Shown here: piece by piece, positions 27,245 through 36,130 of the stretch
Position numbering within the stretch: the stretch's first letter is position 1
Layout of the letters: each line of letters opens with the position of its first letter
Origin: Bacteroidia bacterium
GTDB taxonomy: Bacteria > Bacteroidota > Bacteroidia > 2-12-FULL-35-15
Direction of reading: 5' to 3'
Assembly: GCA_030654175.1 (NCBI GenBank)
Contig: JAURXZ010000019.1
Span: 141,288 to 205,287 of the forward strand
DNA: 64,000 nucleotides
Position numbers and translations under genes: made by a program
Notes under the pieces: model-generated
What the model saw: only the letters and a program-made list of their open reading frames with translations
Told to the model about the DNA's origin: nothing
The model's database searches: none

Positions 27245-29059
27245 ATGAATAATACATCAGAACATACTTTTCATATTCCGGTAATGGGATTGGGGTATAC
27301 AATCGACACACCGGTAAAAGTTGCCCGATTTGGAATATCCTCCGTGGTTTCAATAATACAGGACGTATTGGTGGAACAAATGCGTGAGTTTTATTGTAAA
27401 AAAGCGGGAGAAGAATATATCCATATTCCAATGGATGATATTGATCACCGTGCGAAACGGGTTACAGCTTACCTTGATTTAATTCAGAATATTGTAGATA
27501 AACAAGTTGAAGAACTTAAAAAACAACCTTTTGAAGAAGCGAATGATATTGTAAAATATTTCAGACTGCTTCCTGATAGTTCTCCGGTTAAACAACTTTA
27601 TTTAGAAATGACAAAGTTGACCGGAGAAGCTAAGGAGCTTTGTCAAATAGAATTGCGAAGTAAAATTATTGCAGGAGCCATTGATGTTAATATCATGACG
27701 AAGATTGACAATCAGAATTATTCAAAAAAGAATGAGCTTCTTCCAATGGAATATTCCGATGCACTTTCTGCATTTCGCGGATTTGCCAACAGCACACTTT
27801 CATCCTCCATTGTTTTTTCTGCAGGCTTGAACCCTCGATTATTCGCTTATCTCGAAAGCTTTAAAGATTTCTTTCCTGACGCGGAAGGAACCATTAAAAA
27901 GAAAATTATTCTGAAGGTGAGTGATTACCGCTCAGCACTTATACAAGGAAAGTTTCTGGCAAAAAAAGGCGTGTGGATCTCTGAGTTCCGTATCGAGTCG
28001 GGCTTAAATTGTGGTGGACATGCGTTCCCTACTGAAGGTTATTTGCTTGGACCTATCTTGGAAGAATTTAAGAATAAAAAAGAAGAACTCACTTCCGAAC
28101 TGCTTACAATTTGTAATCGCGGACTTGAAGAAAAAAAATATAAAACGTTGCCACCTGAAACTGAAATTCGTATCAGCGTTCAGGGTGGGATAGGAACTGC
28201 GCAAGAAGATGTTTTTTTAAGAGAGTATTACAATGTGGAGGCTACCGGTTGGGGAAGCCCATTTTTACTGGTTCCTGAGGCTACAAATGTGGATGATAAA
28301 ACATTACAATTGCTTGCTAACGCAAAAAAAGAAGATTATTTTTTGAGTCATGCTTCACCACTTGGAATTCCATTTAATAATTTCAGAAAAAGTTCTTCTG
28401 AAGATCAGCGCAAGACCCGTATAGAAAAATTGCGGGCAGGAAGTCCGTGTTACAAAAAATATCTTTCTTTCAATACTGAATTCACTGAAAAGCCAATATG
28501 TACTTCTTCGCGGGAATATCAAAATCTGAAATTGAAGGAGTTGACCAACCTTAATTTACCAAAGGCACAATTTGAAAGAAGATTTGATGAGATCACTGAA
28601 AAAGATTGTCTTTGTGAAGGCTTGTCTTCCACAGTGCTTTTAAAGAACAACATTCCGGACCATCATCGTTTGGAAGCAGTTACTATTTGCCCCGGACCAA
28701 ATCTTGCCTATTTCTCAAAAACATTTTCTCTTGAGGAAATGGTTGACCATGTATATGGCCGATTAAATGCGCTCAATGCATTGAACAGATCACACATGTT
28801 TATTAATGAACTTAAAATGTATATTGATTACCTGAAAGCTGAAGTGGATAAGAATTTTAATTCATTGACAGATAAGCAAACAAAATATTTTTCCTCTTTC
28901 AAATCTAATCTTTTACAGGGGATAGAATATTATAAGCAGCTCATTCCAAATATGGCAAATGAAGCAGAGGATTTTAAAAATAAAATGGCCGATGAGATCG
29001 AAACCATGAAAAATAATCTGACCAACTTTTATTTTGCTGATGGAATAAAAACAGTATAG
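27245..29059 (+). CDS. Unrecognised 604-residue protein, possible TIM-barrel flavoprotein
   Basis: I do not recognise the family. It has no signal peptide or membrane helix. The N-terminus begins HIPVMGLGYTIDTPVKVARFGISSVVS. Mid-protein ESGLNCGGHAF (about 255) is followed by ISVQGGIGT (about 314) and TGWGSPFLLVPEATN (about 335). This G-G-I-G ... G-x-P-F-L order resembles the FMN phosphate-binding end of nitronate monooxygenase or glutamate synthase-type barrels. Cysteines then cluster in SPCYKKYL, EKPICTS, KDCLCEGL and TICPGPNL, which could bind an iron-sulfur cluster. The C-terminus (about 500-604) is helical. A perfect regulon palindrome with an exact -7 box precedes it, so it probably works in anaerobic or nitrogen-oxide metabolism. 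Confidence 0.4.
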   Translation: MNNTSEHTFHIPVMGLGYTIDTPVKVARFGISSVVSIIQDVLVEQMREFYCKKAGEEYIHIPMDDIDHRAKRVTAYLDLIQNIVDKQVEELKKQPFEEANDIVKYFRLLPDSSPVKQLYLEMTKLTGEAKELCQIELRSKIIAGAIDVNIMTKIDNQNYSKKNELLPMEYSDALSAFRGFANSTLSSSIVFSAGLNPRLFAYLESFKDFFPDAEGTIKKKIILKVSDYRSALIQGKFLAKKGVWISEFRIESGLNCGGHAFPTEGYLLGPILEEFKNKKEELTSELLTICNRGLEEKKYKTLPPETEIRISVQGGIGTAQEDVFLREYYNVEATGWGSPFLLVPEATNVDDKTLQLLANAKKEDYFLSHASPLGIPFNNFRKSSSEDQRKTRIEKLRAGSPCYKKYLSFNTEFTEKPICTSSREYQNLKLKELTNLNLPKAQFERRFDEITEKDCLCEGLSSTVLLKNNIPDHHRLEAVTICPGPNLAYFSKTFSLEEMVDHVYGRLNALNALNRSHMFINELKMYIDYLKAEVDKNFNSLTDKQTKYFSSFKSNLLQGIEYYKQLIPNMANEAEDFKNKMADEIETMKNNLTNFYFADGIKTV

Positions 29060-29451
29060 GGAAATGTTCAATGTCATTGCTTTCCTTTCTTTTCCGTTGT
29101 AATTTTGTTATATCTTAATTGAGATTGTGTCCGATTAAAATAGGTAATAGATATAAGCAATTTAAAAGGTGCGAAACTATAATCCGAACAACAGTATAAA
29201 AACTGGTTTTTAATCAAGGAGTTTTTCAATCAGGAAAAAGATTGGATAGAATAAAAGTTTTAAAAGACTCTAAACTACCCTAAAACTTGACAGAAGTGAT
29301 GAAAATCGCTTCTGTTTTTTTTTTCTCTATTGCCACTTTGTTCCAAAAAATGTTTGGCAGAATAAAGTGAGAATAATTCCAACCTTAAATTTTGACTTAT
29401 CGTGGTTAAGCTCTTAACCAGCTGAATTAATAACCGATTTAAAAAGATCTA
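29060..29451. other. Intergenic region with terminator hairpin
   Basis: No open frame of note. The only clear element is a hairpin at about 29290-29325 (ACAGAAG / CTTCTGT arms around a GAAA-containing loop) followed by ten T. It is a plus-strand terminator about 230 bp after the 604-residue gene. Confidence 0.6.
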
Positions 29452-29934
29452 TTACTTATTTAGGTGTTTATTAATCAGGGACCATGCTTTTAATTTCTCT
29501 TTAAAAGACATGGTATGTGCGGGACTTGTTGAAGGTAATTTAGTAAAAGGTATTCTAGATTGCTGATTCTTTATAAAGTAATTGGACGATTGTTGCCCGT
29601 TAAAAAACAGATGATTGATATGAATGTGCTTTTCAAAAAAATCATTAAAATTATTTGCTTCCTCTTCTATAATGTTTACATCTAAGCTGCCTTTTCTTTC
29701 ACAAACTTTAAGAACATCCCATACTGCAATTTGGTTGCTTAATAATAAATTTTTTTTGACCGAATAGTCACTTGAAAAAGGTTGATCGAAAATGGCAAAC
29801 ATTATTTTCCAAAAAGCATTTCTTGGATGAGCATAATATTGATTCATTTTTAAAGAATCATTTCCTGGCATTGTTCCTAAAATGAGAATTTTGCTATCTG
29901 CATTTGAAATTGGAGGGAAAGAATAGATTTGCAT
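29452..29934 (-). CDS. DNA-deoxyinosine / uracil-DNA glycosylase family protein
   Basis: 160 residues. ILGTMPGNDSL (about 17-27) is the motif-1 loop of the MUG-like UDG superfamily; QYYAHPRNAFWKIM is typical of the deoxyinosine glycosylase branch; SPAHTMSFKEKLKAW near the C-terminus is motif 2. It would remove hypoxanthine or uracil from DNA, damage that nitrosative deamination raises. It is convergent with the 604-residue gene and has no operon partner. Confidence 0.85.
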   Translation of the reverse strand: MQIYSFPPISNADSKILILGTMPGNDSLKMNQYYAHPRNAFWKIMFAIFDQPFSSDYSVKKNLLLSNQIAVWDVLKVCERKGSLDVNIIEEEANNFNDFFEKHIHINHLFFNGQQSSNYFIKNQQSRIPFTKLPSTSPAHTMSFKEKLKAWSLINKHLNK

Positions 29935-30084
29935 TCTTAAATAACTAAATAATCTTTAAAATATTGCGTTCTGTTTTAATTTGCAATATCACTATAAAGT
30001 TTGAATCAGGTCATAGCCTTTTGTTGATGATTGATATACATTTGAAGCGTACATAAATTATTGTATTTAATTTAAATCATTAAT

Positions 30085-30393
30085 ATGAAAAAAATATTTG
30101 TTTGTTTAATGGCAACAGGTCTGTCATTAACATTTATGCCTAATCAGGCAAAAGCTACCACCAACTCTTCTATGGTTAGCACTCTTGGATCAGATGAAGC
30201 AAAAAGACTTGTTAGTCGGCTTGAAGAGATCCATTCCACGGTCAAATCAAAAAAATTAGATCCAGGTGAAAAAAGATTATTAAGGCATGAGGTGCTTTCA
30301 ATCTCAGATAGGTTTAAACACAGCGGCCCTGTTATTTATATTTCTGGAGGCGCACTCATTCTGATTATTATTTTACTGATCATTTTGTTATAG
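30085..30393 (+). CDS. Small exported/membrane protein, function unknown
   Basis: 102 residues with a Sec signal (MKKIFVCLMATGLSLTFMPNQAKA), a charged helical middle (DEAKRLVSRLEEIHSTVKSK) and a C-terminal membrane helix (about 82-102, VIYISGGALILIIILLIILL). Such two-ended small proteins are common in Bacteroidota. No function can be assigned. Confidence 0.7.
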   Translation: MKKIFVCLMATGLSLTFMPNQAKATTNSSMVSTLGSDEAKRLVSRLEEIHSTVKSKKLDPGEKRLLRHEVLSISDRFKHSGPVIYISGGALILIIILLIILL

Positions 30394-30525
30394 TTTTACT
30401 TATAACTTAATAGTCCTGAGTTTGAGCCCCTATAGTATTCACAAATCCTTGGGAAATTTTAATGCAGTCCGCATACTTTATTGGTTTGGCTATATGCACA
30501 GCTTTATTATGAAAAAAAGGTTGTT

Positions 30526-31008
30526 TTATTTAACCTTCCTTTTAAGCAGCGGGAGAGAAACAGAATGAGCAATTGCATTTGCCAGCGCATCGCCTTCTTT
30601 GGTAAAAGGCCATACAAAAAGCTTTTGTATGGGATGAGTTTCATGTATTTTTTCGATTGCTTCAATAGTAAGGCGTTTGGTCAACCCTTTTTTTCGATAC
30701 TCCGGTAATGTCATGGCCGAACAAAGGTACAGTGCTTCATACTTTATATTAACGGGGGTAAGATCAAGTAATTGTTTTTCGTTAATTTTTTTTTCAATGA
30801 ATTTATTCATCAGTTCCAATGTGGTTGGTAGTATCAGAATCCATACCACTGGACCATTGCTGTCATTAAATTCAGTAACCGTGGCAGGATGTAAAGCTCT
30901 TAGGCGGGCTATTATTTCTTCATTCACATCCAGTTGATCAGGATCGCTTTTTACGGCAAACACTTCTTCAGCCATCTTAATCATCCTTTCGTAATTACTT
31001 AAAGCCAT
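30526..31008 (-). CDS. GNAT-like acetyltransferase
   Basis: 160 residues from ATG 31008; the longer frame to 31053 uses a non-ATG start and adds a non-conserved leader. ALYLCSAMTLPEYRKKGLTKRLTIEAI has the GNAT beta-4 strand and acetyl-CoA pyrophosphate loop in the form R-K-K-G-L-T. The C-terminus LFVWPFTKEGDALANAI fits the last strand and helix. Substrate unknown. Confidence 0.65.
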   Translation of the reverse strand: MALSNYERMIKMAEEVFAVKSDPDQLDVNEEIIARLRALHPATVTEFNDSNGPVVWILILPTTLELMNKFIEKKINEKQLLDLTPVNIKYEALYLCSAMTLPEYRKKGLTKRLTIEAIEKIHETHPIQKLFVWPFTKEGDALANAIAHSVSLPLLKRKVK

Positions 31009-31165
31009 TTTTATTGTAAAAATACAAGTTGTATCGGTAAAAACAAAAAGCAATTCAGGAGGCTCCCGGAAACTAAAAAGGCATAACTATTTAGTCTAAA
31101 GCATCATCAAGTGTAATTCATTAGCGCTATAAAGCATATATTTGAAAAAATATTTTTAAAACAAT

Positions 31166-32416
31166 ATGTCAGAAATTAAGGAACCTGTACTCTCAAAATT
31201 TACTTCGTATCAAATTCTCGTGATCGTTATACTTGCCCTCACACAGTTTACTGTTGTTCTCGACTTTATGGTGATGTCACCACTGGGCGATATGTTAATG
31301 AAATCAATGGATCTGACAACAACGCAATTTGCATTTGCGGTTTCGGCTTATGCTTTTAGCGCAGGTGTTTCAGGGATAGCAACTGCCGGCTTTGCAGATC
31401 GTTTCGATCGTAAAAAACTGCTTTTATTTTTTTATATAGGATTTATTTTAGGTACCCTGTTTTGTGGTTTAATAACTACTTACCCTTTGCTGGTAGCTGC
31501 ACGTATTGTTACCGGGGTGTTTGGCGGAGTGATCGGATCCATATCAATGGCCATTGTCGCTGATCTTTTTGCTTTGGAAAAACGCGGTCGGGTGATGGGA
31601 TTTATGCAAATGGGATTTGGCGCAAGCCAGATATTGGGAATTCCAATTAGTTTGTATATCGCAAATGCCTACGGTTGGCAATCACCATTTTTTATGATCG
31701 TTGGTTTGGCAACAATTGTATGGCTTGTTATTGTATTAAAAATGAAACCGATAGTAAAACACCTGGAAGTAAAAGGTGATCGCAATGCCTTAACTCATCT
31801 TTGGCATACAATTAAAAACAGGGACTACCGTATTGGCTTTTTTGCAACTGCTTTACTTTCTGTTGGTGGTTTTATGATGATGCCCTGGGGCAGCACTTTT
31901 GCAATAAATAATTTAAATGTTACAGCTGAGCAATTACCGCTTTTATTTATGGTTAGTGGCGTTAGTGCAATAGTAATAATGCCGGTGATAGGCAGGTTTA
32001 GCGACAAGATAGATAAATTTAAATTATTTGCGATTGCTTCCGTTTGGATGATCATTGCGGTAATAATCTACACCAACTTAACTCCTGTTCCATTATGGAT
32101 CGTATTGTCGGTAAATGTATTAATGATGATCGGGATGATGAGCCGCATGATACCTTCCATGGCATTGGCAACAGCTTTACCAAAGCTGCAGGACCGTGGA
32201 GCATTCATGAGTATCAATTCTTCATTGCAACAATTTGCAGGAGGTATTGCAGCAAGTGTTGGTGGTTTTATTGTAATGCAAAAAACTAAATTCAGTCCGC
32301 TGGAACATTACGATACGTTGGGATACGTAATAGTTGGAATAAGCATAATAGGGATATTTGCGGTATACAGGGTAAGTAAGGTCGTGAAAAAACAATTGCA
32401 TTTGAAAAAGGTGTGA
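31166..32416 (+). CDS. MFS transporter (drug/sugar efflux type)
   Basis: 416 residues and 12 predicted membrane helices. The loop after helix 2 reads GFADRFDRKKLLLF, the MFS motif A (G-x-x-x-D-R-x-x-R-K). ARIVTGVFGGVIGSISMAIVADLF (helix 4) resembles the DHA1/AraJ branch. It probably exports small molecules by proton antiport; the substrate is not evident. It is a single gene with no partner. Confidence 0.85.
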   Translation: MSEIKEPVLSKFTSYQILVIVILALTQFTVVLDFMVMSPLGDMLMKSMDLTTTQFAFAVSAYAFSAGVSGIATAGFADRFDRKKLLLFFYIGFILGTLFCGLITTYPLLVAARIVTGVFGGVIGSISMAIVADLFALEKRGRVMGFMQMGFGASQILGIPISLYIANAYGWQSPFFMIVGLATIVWLVIVLKMKPIVKHLEVKGDRNALTHLWHTIKNRDYRIGFFATALLSVGGFMMMPWGSTFAINNLNVTAEQLPLLFMVSGVSAIVIMPVIGRFSDKIDKFKLFAIASVWMIIAVIIYTNLTPVPLWIVLSVNVLMMIGMMSRMIPSMALATALPKLQDRGAFMSINSSLQQFAGGIAASVGGFIVMQKTKFSPLEHYDTLGYVIVGISIIGIFAVYRVSKVVKKQLHLKKV

Positions 32417-32489
32417 TTGTAATAATGAATTCGATTAATTTTTTGTCCAAGTTTATTTGGGCGTTTACCTTTCTGAAAAGAAAGGGGCG

Positions 32490-32550
32490 GGCTTTCCGTT
32501 ACAATCTTACCAGATAAAAATCTGGTAAGGATTTTCACTGCAATCCCTAA
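32490..32550. repeat. REP-like palindromic element
   Basis: Two related units flank a perfect hairpin. CTTTCCGTTACAATC (32492-32506) and TTTTCACTGCAATCC (32532-32546) lie either side of CTTACCAGA / TCTGGTAAG (32506-32514 and 32521-32529, loop TAAAAA). The pattern resembles short dispersed intergenic repeats of Bacteroidota. It could also help end the MFS transcript. Confidence 0.35.
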
Positions 32551-32630
32551 CGCAGCATTTTCATTGAAAGAAAATATTCACGCTTTTATTGGACTTTAGC
32601 AGGAAAATAACGATCGAACCAAGGTTAATA

Positions 32631-32662
32631 AAAAAAGCCTTTCAGAAACTGAAAGGCTTTTA
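32631..32662. terminator. Bidirectional intrinsic terminator
   Basis: Perfect hairpin AAAGCCTTTCAG / CTGAAAGGCTTT with loop AAA, with A and T runs on both sides. It serves the PhnA gene on the minus strand and possibly the MFS gene on the plus strand. Confidence 0.85.
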
Positions 32663-32688
32663 TGTAAAAGTAGAACAATATCAGATTC

Positions 32689-33246
32689 TTAACCTTTCTT
32701 CACAAATTTAGTAAGTATTACAATCACCTGATCGTTGATCTTGCCTTCAATGTGCTCATGGTTATCACTTACAAGTTTAATTTTCTTTACTACCGTACCT
32801 TTAGAAGCAGTAAAATTTGTTCCCTTTACATTAAGTGCTTGAGTAAGCACCACATTATCACCTGTTTCCAGTACATTTCCAAAAGCATCTTTATGCACAT
32901 CTTTTACTTCAAATGCACTTAATGCCCACTGTACAGTGTTTTCATCCAGGTCCACAGAGCTGATCAGATCGCTGGCCCATGCCTCTTCTTTATATTGATT
33001 CAGGATCCTGTAACTCAATGCCTGAACACTTGCATAAGGGCTCCAGATACTTCCTTCAATACAACGCCAGTGAAACCCCGAATTAGGTTCATCCATTGCT
33101 TTCATGCAGGTTTCGCACAGTGCTACCTGATTTTCAATTGAATCATCATTTTTTGGACTTACCGTATATTCAATGGTTGCGGCCTCTGCATTACATAATT
33201 CGCATAGATCCTGATTTCTGTTTTTTAATTCCTGGTTGATTGACAT
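32689..33246 (-). CDS. PhnA-domain zinc-ribbon protein
   Basis: 185 residues. The N-terminal ribbon has CELCNAEAATIEYTV and CETCMKAM as CxxC pairs; residues about 115-185 form the PhnA domain (KDAFGNVLETGDNVVLTQALNVKG, then KGTVVKKIKL). Despite its name PhnA has no proven role in phosphonate cleavage; the function is unknown. A terminator follows at 32631-32662. Confidence 0.85.
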   Translation of the reverse strand: MSINQELKNRNQDLCELCNAEAATIEYTVSPKNDDSIENQVALCETCMKAMDEPNSGFHWRCIEGSIWSPYASVQALSYRILNQYKEEAWASDLISSVDLDENTVQWALSAFEVKDVHKDAFGNVLETGDNVVLTQALNVKGTNFTASKGTVVKKIKLVSDNHEHIEGKINDQVIVILTKFVKKG

Positions 33247-33744
33247 AGTTTATTTTTAAAAGTATATGGATTGAATTTTTAATTTTATCGGAAGAGAGCA
33301 ATCCTTTCATCGAAACAAATTTATGAAGATTTGGCGATTCCCTCCCGGAAATATTATTTTCTGTAAATTATATTTTTGATTCTTGATTTTTCGGGAGAAC
33401 GATCTTACCCCATGCTTGCTGCAAAATTACGGTTGAACATTACAAAATATATTTTAGTCCAAAATGGTAAATTGATATGAAACCTGACAGGTTTAACTAC
33501 CTCTGAAAAATAAAATTATTGGATCAATTTTTATCAAATGTTGTTATTATATCGGCAATGCAAAATGGATACAGATTATCTATCTCGATAATTTCCTAAT
33601 TAGGTTAATGAAAAAAAACTATTTATCTTGGTCTTCATTTTGTTTTCGAAACAACAAAAAAAGATATCAATATTTTAGCCGGTCAGATAGCGAAGCGATT
33701 GAAATATATTCAACAATTAAAATCTCCGAAAGATAAATTATTCT
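33247..33744. other. Intergenic region with short palindrome
   Basis: No supported gene in 498 bp. A perfect palindrome AAACCTG-A-CAGGTTT is at 33480-33494, a short inverted repeat often seen between genes in Bacteroidota. Nothing else stands out. Confidence 0.4.
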
Positions 33745-35076
33745 ATGATAAATTTTCTAAAACCGCCTGCACATCGCGAGCCGCTGCCAAATGAAGAAAT
33801 TGATCCCGCCTATAAGAGATTGCGTTGGCAGGTTTTTCTGGGAATTTTTATTGGATATGCCGGGTATTATTTAGTAAGAAAAAATTTTTCCCTTATAATG
33901 CCCGACCTTATAGCACAAGGCTATACAAAGGGGCAGCTGGGGATAATAGCCTCTGCTGTTTCCATTTCTTATGGTATAAGTAAATTTGTAATGGGAGGCA
34001 TATCCGACCGAAGTAATGCAAGGGTTTTCTTAAGTCTGGGATTGATGCTTTCGGCTGTAACTGTTTTATGCTTCGGAACAATTCCTGTTTTAACTTCCAC
34101 CGTAACCATCATGTTCATTGTAATGTTTATCAATGGGTGGTTTCAGGGAATGGGGTGGCCTCCATCCGGACGTATTATGGTTCACTGGTTTTCCACAAAA
34201 GAACGAGGAACAAAGATGTCCATCTGGAATGTGGCGCATAATGTTGGTGGCGGTCTTATTGGCCCTTTGGCTGTTTTAGGTGTTGCAATATTCGGAGACT
34301 GGGAAAGTAAATTGTACTTCCCTGCAATGATCGCTATCGTGTTTGCATTCATTGCTTACTTTCTGATCAGAGATACTCCTCAATGCTGTGGATTACCCAA
34401 TATTGAAGCTTTTAAAAATGATTACCCCAAAGATTATGAGCAAAGCCACGAGAAAGAATTTTCTACGCGGGAAATATTTTTCACCCATGTTTTAAAAAAT
34501 AAATTACTTTGGTTGATCGCTATTTCCAATGCCATGATCTATTTGGTGCGTTATGGAGTATTGGATTGGGCTCCTACCTATCTCGAAGAAGCAAAAGGTT
34601 TTTCTATTAAAGAATCTGGCTGGGCGTATTTTGCTTATGAATGGGCTGGTATTCCCGGGACTCTCTTGTGCGGCTGGCTTTCGGATAAAGTGTTCAGAGG
34701 CCGCAGGGCTCCTGCCATTGTTATTTATATGCTTTTAGTGATGATCGCAGTTGTTGTATATTGGCAAAATCCTGCGGGAAATATCTTAATTGATAACATT
34801 GCTTTGATCGCCATCGGGTTCCTGATCTACGGTCCGGTAATGCTGATAGGAGTGCAGGCTTTGGATCTGGTGCCAAAGAAAGCTGCCGGTACTGCAGCAG
34901 GACTTACCGGCTTGTTCGGATACCTGGGAGGTGCATTATTTGCTAATATCGCTATCGGCTTCCTTGTTGATATTTGGGGCTGGGACGCAGCATTCATTCT
35001 GATGTTATCAGCATGTGTGATCTCAATAGTAGTTACTTTATTCACCTGGAAAAAAGAAAAACTACGGTTATTATAA
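33745..35076 (+). CDS. Organophosphate:phosphate antiporter (GlpT/UhpT-like MFS)
   Basis: 443 residues and 12 helices. GYAGYYLVRKNFSLIMPDL in helix 1 and SYGISKFVMGGISDRSNAR after helix 2 match the OPA family, as do INGWFQGMGWPPSGRIMVHWFSTKERGTKMSIWNVAHNVGGG and LWAPTYL-like DWAPTYLEEAKG. The arginines in helices 1 and 7 (VRKNF, LVRYGVLDWAP) would bind phosphate. The likely substrate is glycerol-3-phosphate or a hexose phosphate, exchanged for phosphate across the inner membrane. Confidence 0.88.
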   Translation: MINFLKPPAHREPLPNEEIDPAYKRLRWQVFLGIFIGYAGYYLVRKNFSLIMPDLIAQGYTKGQLGIIASAVSISYGISKFVMGGISDRSNARVFLSLGLMLSAVTVLCFGTIPVLTSTVTIMFIVMFINGWFQGMGWPPSGRIMVHWFSTKERGTKMSIWNVAHNVGGGLIGPLAVLGVAIFGDWESKLYFPAMIAIVFAFIAYFLIRDTPQCCGLPNIEAFKNDYPKDYEQSHEKEFSTREIFFTHVLKNKLLWLIAISNAMIYLVRYGVLDWAPTYLEEAKGFSIKESGWAYFAYEWAGIPGTLLCGWLSDKVFRGRRAPAIVIYMLLVMIAVVVYWQNPAGNILIDNIALIAIGFLIYGPVMLIGVQALDLVPKKAAGTAAGLTGLFGYLGGALFANIAIGFLVDIWGWDAAFILMLSACVISIVVTLFTWKKEKLRLL

Positions 35077-35235
35077 AACCGGCATGTTAGTCCAGGCATT
35101 GGAATAAAAAAGGGGTTGCATTTTCTGGAATTTTAAGAATGATTAAAGTCATTGTATAAAGTGATAATTGGTGTAAAAAAAGGATAATTCTAGAGAGATA
35201 GCCTTGTAATTCCGCAATTATTGTCTCAATTTTAT

Positions 35236-35805
35236 CTACACATAATCTTCAAATGAGTATATATTGCTAATTATACTATTCCGGTAGGTTCTGATATTTT
35301 CTAATAAAAGAGATTGGAAATTTTTTTCTACTGACAAGGATTTTGTTGGAGTATGGATTTGCAGCTGAATTGAATCTAAACAGTCATCTGAATATTTTTG
35401 AATTTTATCAGCAAAAGTTAAGTTTACGGCATACAGTAATTCGACAAATTCTTTACTAAATCTCCTAAACTCAGCTTTTAACTCAGTATCAATTTTTTTT
35501 CTCTGAGCAATTGTTAAACCGGTTTGTTTAAGCTTTTCCGCTATTTGCTCCACTTTACTAAAATGAGAATTTAATTCGATAATTTTGGGAAGGATGATTA
35601 ATTCTTTAAACCAATTATGTCTAAATTCTTTTGATTTCGTTTGTTGCTGAAATATTCTTTCATTCTTTTCTTTTTTTCTTTGATGACTAAAAATATAAAC
35701 GACTAAACATAGATTGATAAATGCAATAATAATGTTGGCAACATCAGCAAATGAAATTGAACCATCATCTGAAAAAATACATTTTGAATAACAATTAAAG
35801 AGCAT
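35236..35805 (-). CDS. Membrane-anchored coiled protein of the GHKL/STAS cassette
   Basis: 189 residues, not recognised. One membrane helix is at about 18-40 (FADVANIIIAFINLCLVVYIF), followed by a basic juxtamembrane stretch (SHQRKKEKNERIF) and a long helical cytoplasmic part. It overlaps the STAS-like gene by 11 bp, so the two are translationally coupled. It may be the membrane output or anchor of the three-gene cassette. Confidence 0.6.
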   Translation of the reverse strand: MLFNCYSKCIFSDDGSISFADVANIIIAFINLCLVVYIFSHQRKKEKNERIFQQQTKSKEFRHNWFKELIILPKIIELNSHFSKVEQIAEKLKQTGLTIAQRKKIDTELKAEFRRFSKEFVELLYAVNLTFADKIQKYSDDCLDSIQLQIHTPTKSLSVEKNFQSLLLENIRTYRNSIISNIYSFEDYV

Positions 35806-36130
35806 TCGTTCTTCTTAAAATTCGTTTAATTCCTTCTTCAAGATCTTCTTGATGTTCGTATTCTCCCGCATTTATAAATTCGAATCGTTTATTAAATTCA
35901 TCCTTCCCTAATTTCTTTACAACATTATATAAGAACTCTTCAAAGAATGATGGGTTGATTGAATACAGATCCGATGGTATAATAATTATAATTTTTTTGT
36001 ATTCATTTTCTAATTTATCAATTTCTGATTTCCCCCTTACAGTGACCCCTCTATCTCTTCCAGTAAAAACTTTAGCTTCAGGAGTTCTGAACTTGTTTAA
36101 ATCAATAATTATTTCGTCTTTCATTTTCAT
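35795..36130 (-). CDS. STAS-like (DUF4325-type) protein
   Basis: 111 residues. The frame begins with ATG at 36130, overlapping the upstream stop; a second ATG lies at 36124. The core KKIIIIIPSDLYSINPSFFEEFLYNVVKKLGKDEF has the strand-then-serine-rich-turn-then-helix layout of STAS-like DUF4325 proteins, which act as partners of GHKL anti-sigma-type kinases. A GHKL ATPase lies directly upstream, which supports a switch pair. Confidence 0.6.
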   Translation of the reverse strand: MKMKDEIIIDLNKFRTPEAKVFTGRDRGVTVRGKSEIDKLENEYKKIIIIIPSDLYSINPSFFEEFLYNVVKKLGKDEFNKRFEFINAGEYEHQEDLEEGIKRILRRTNAL

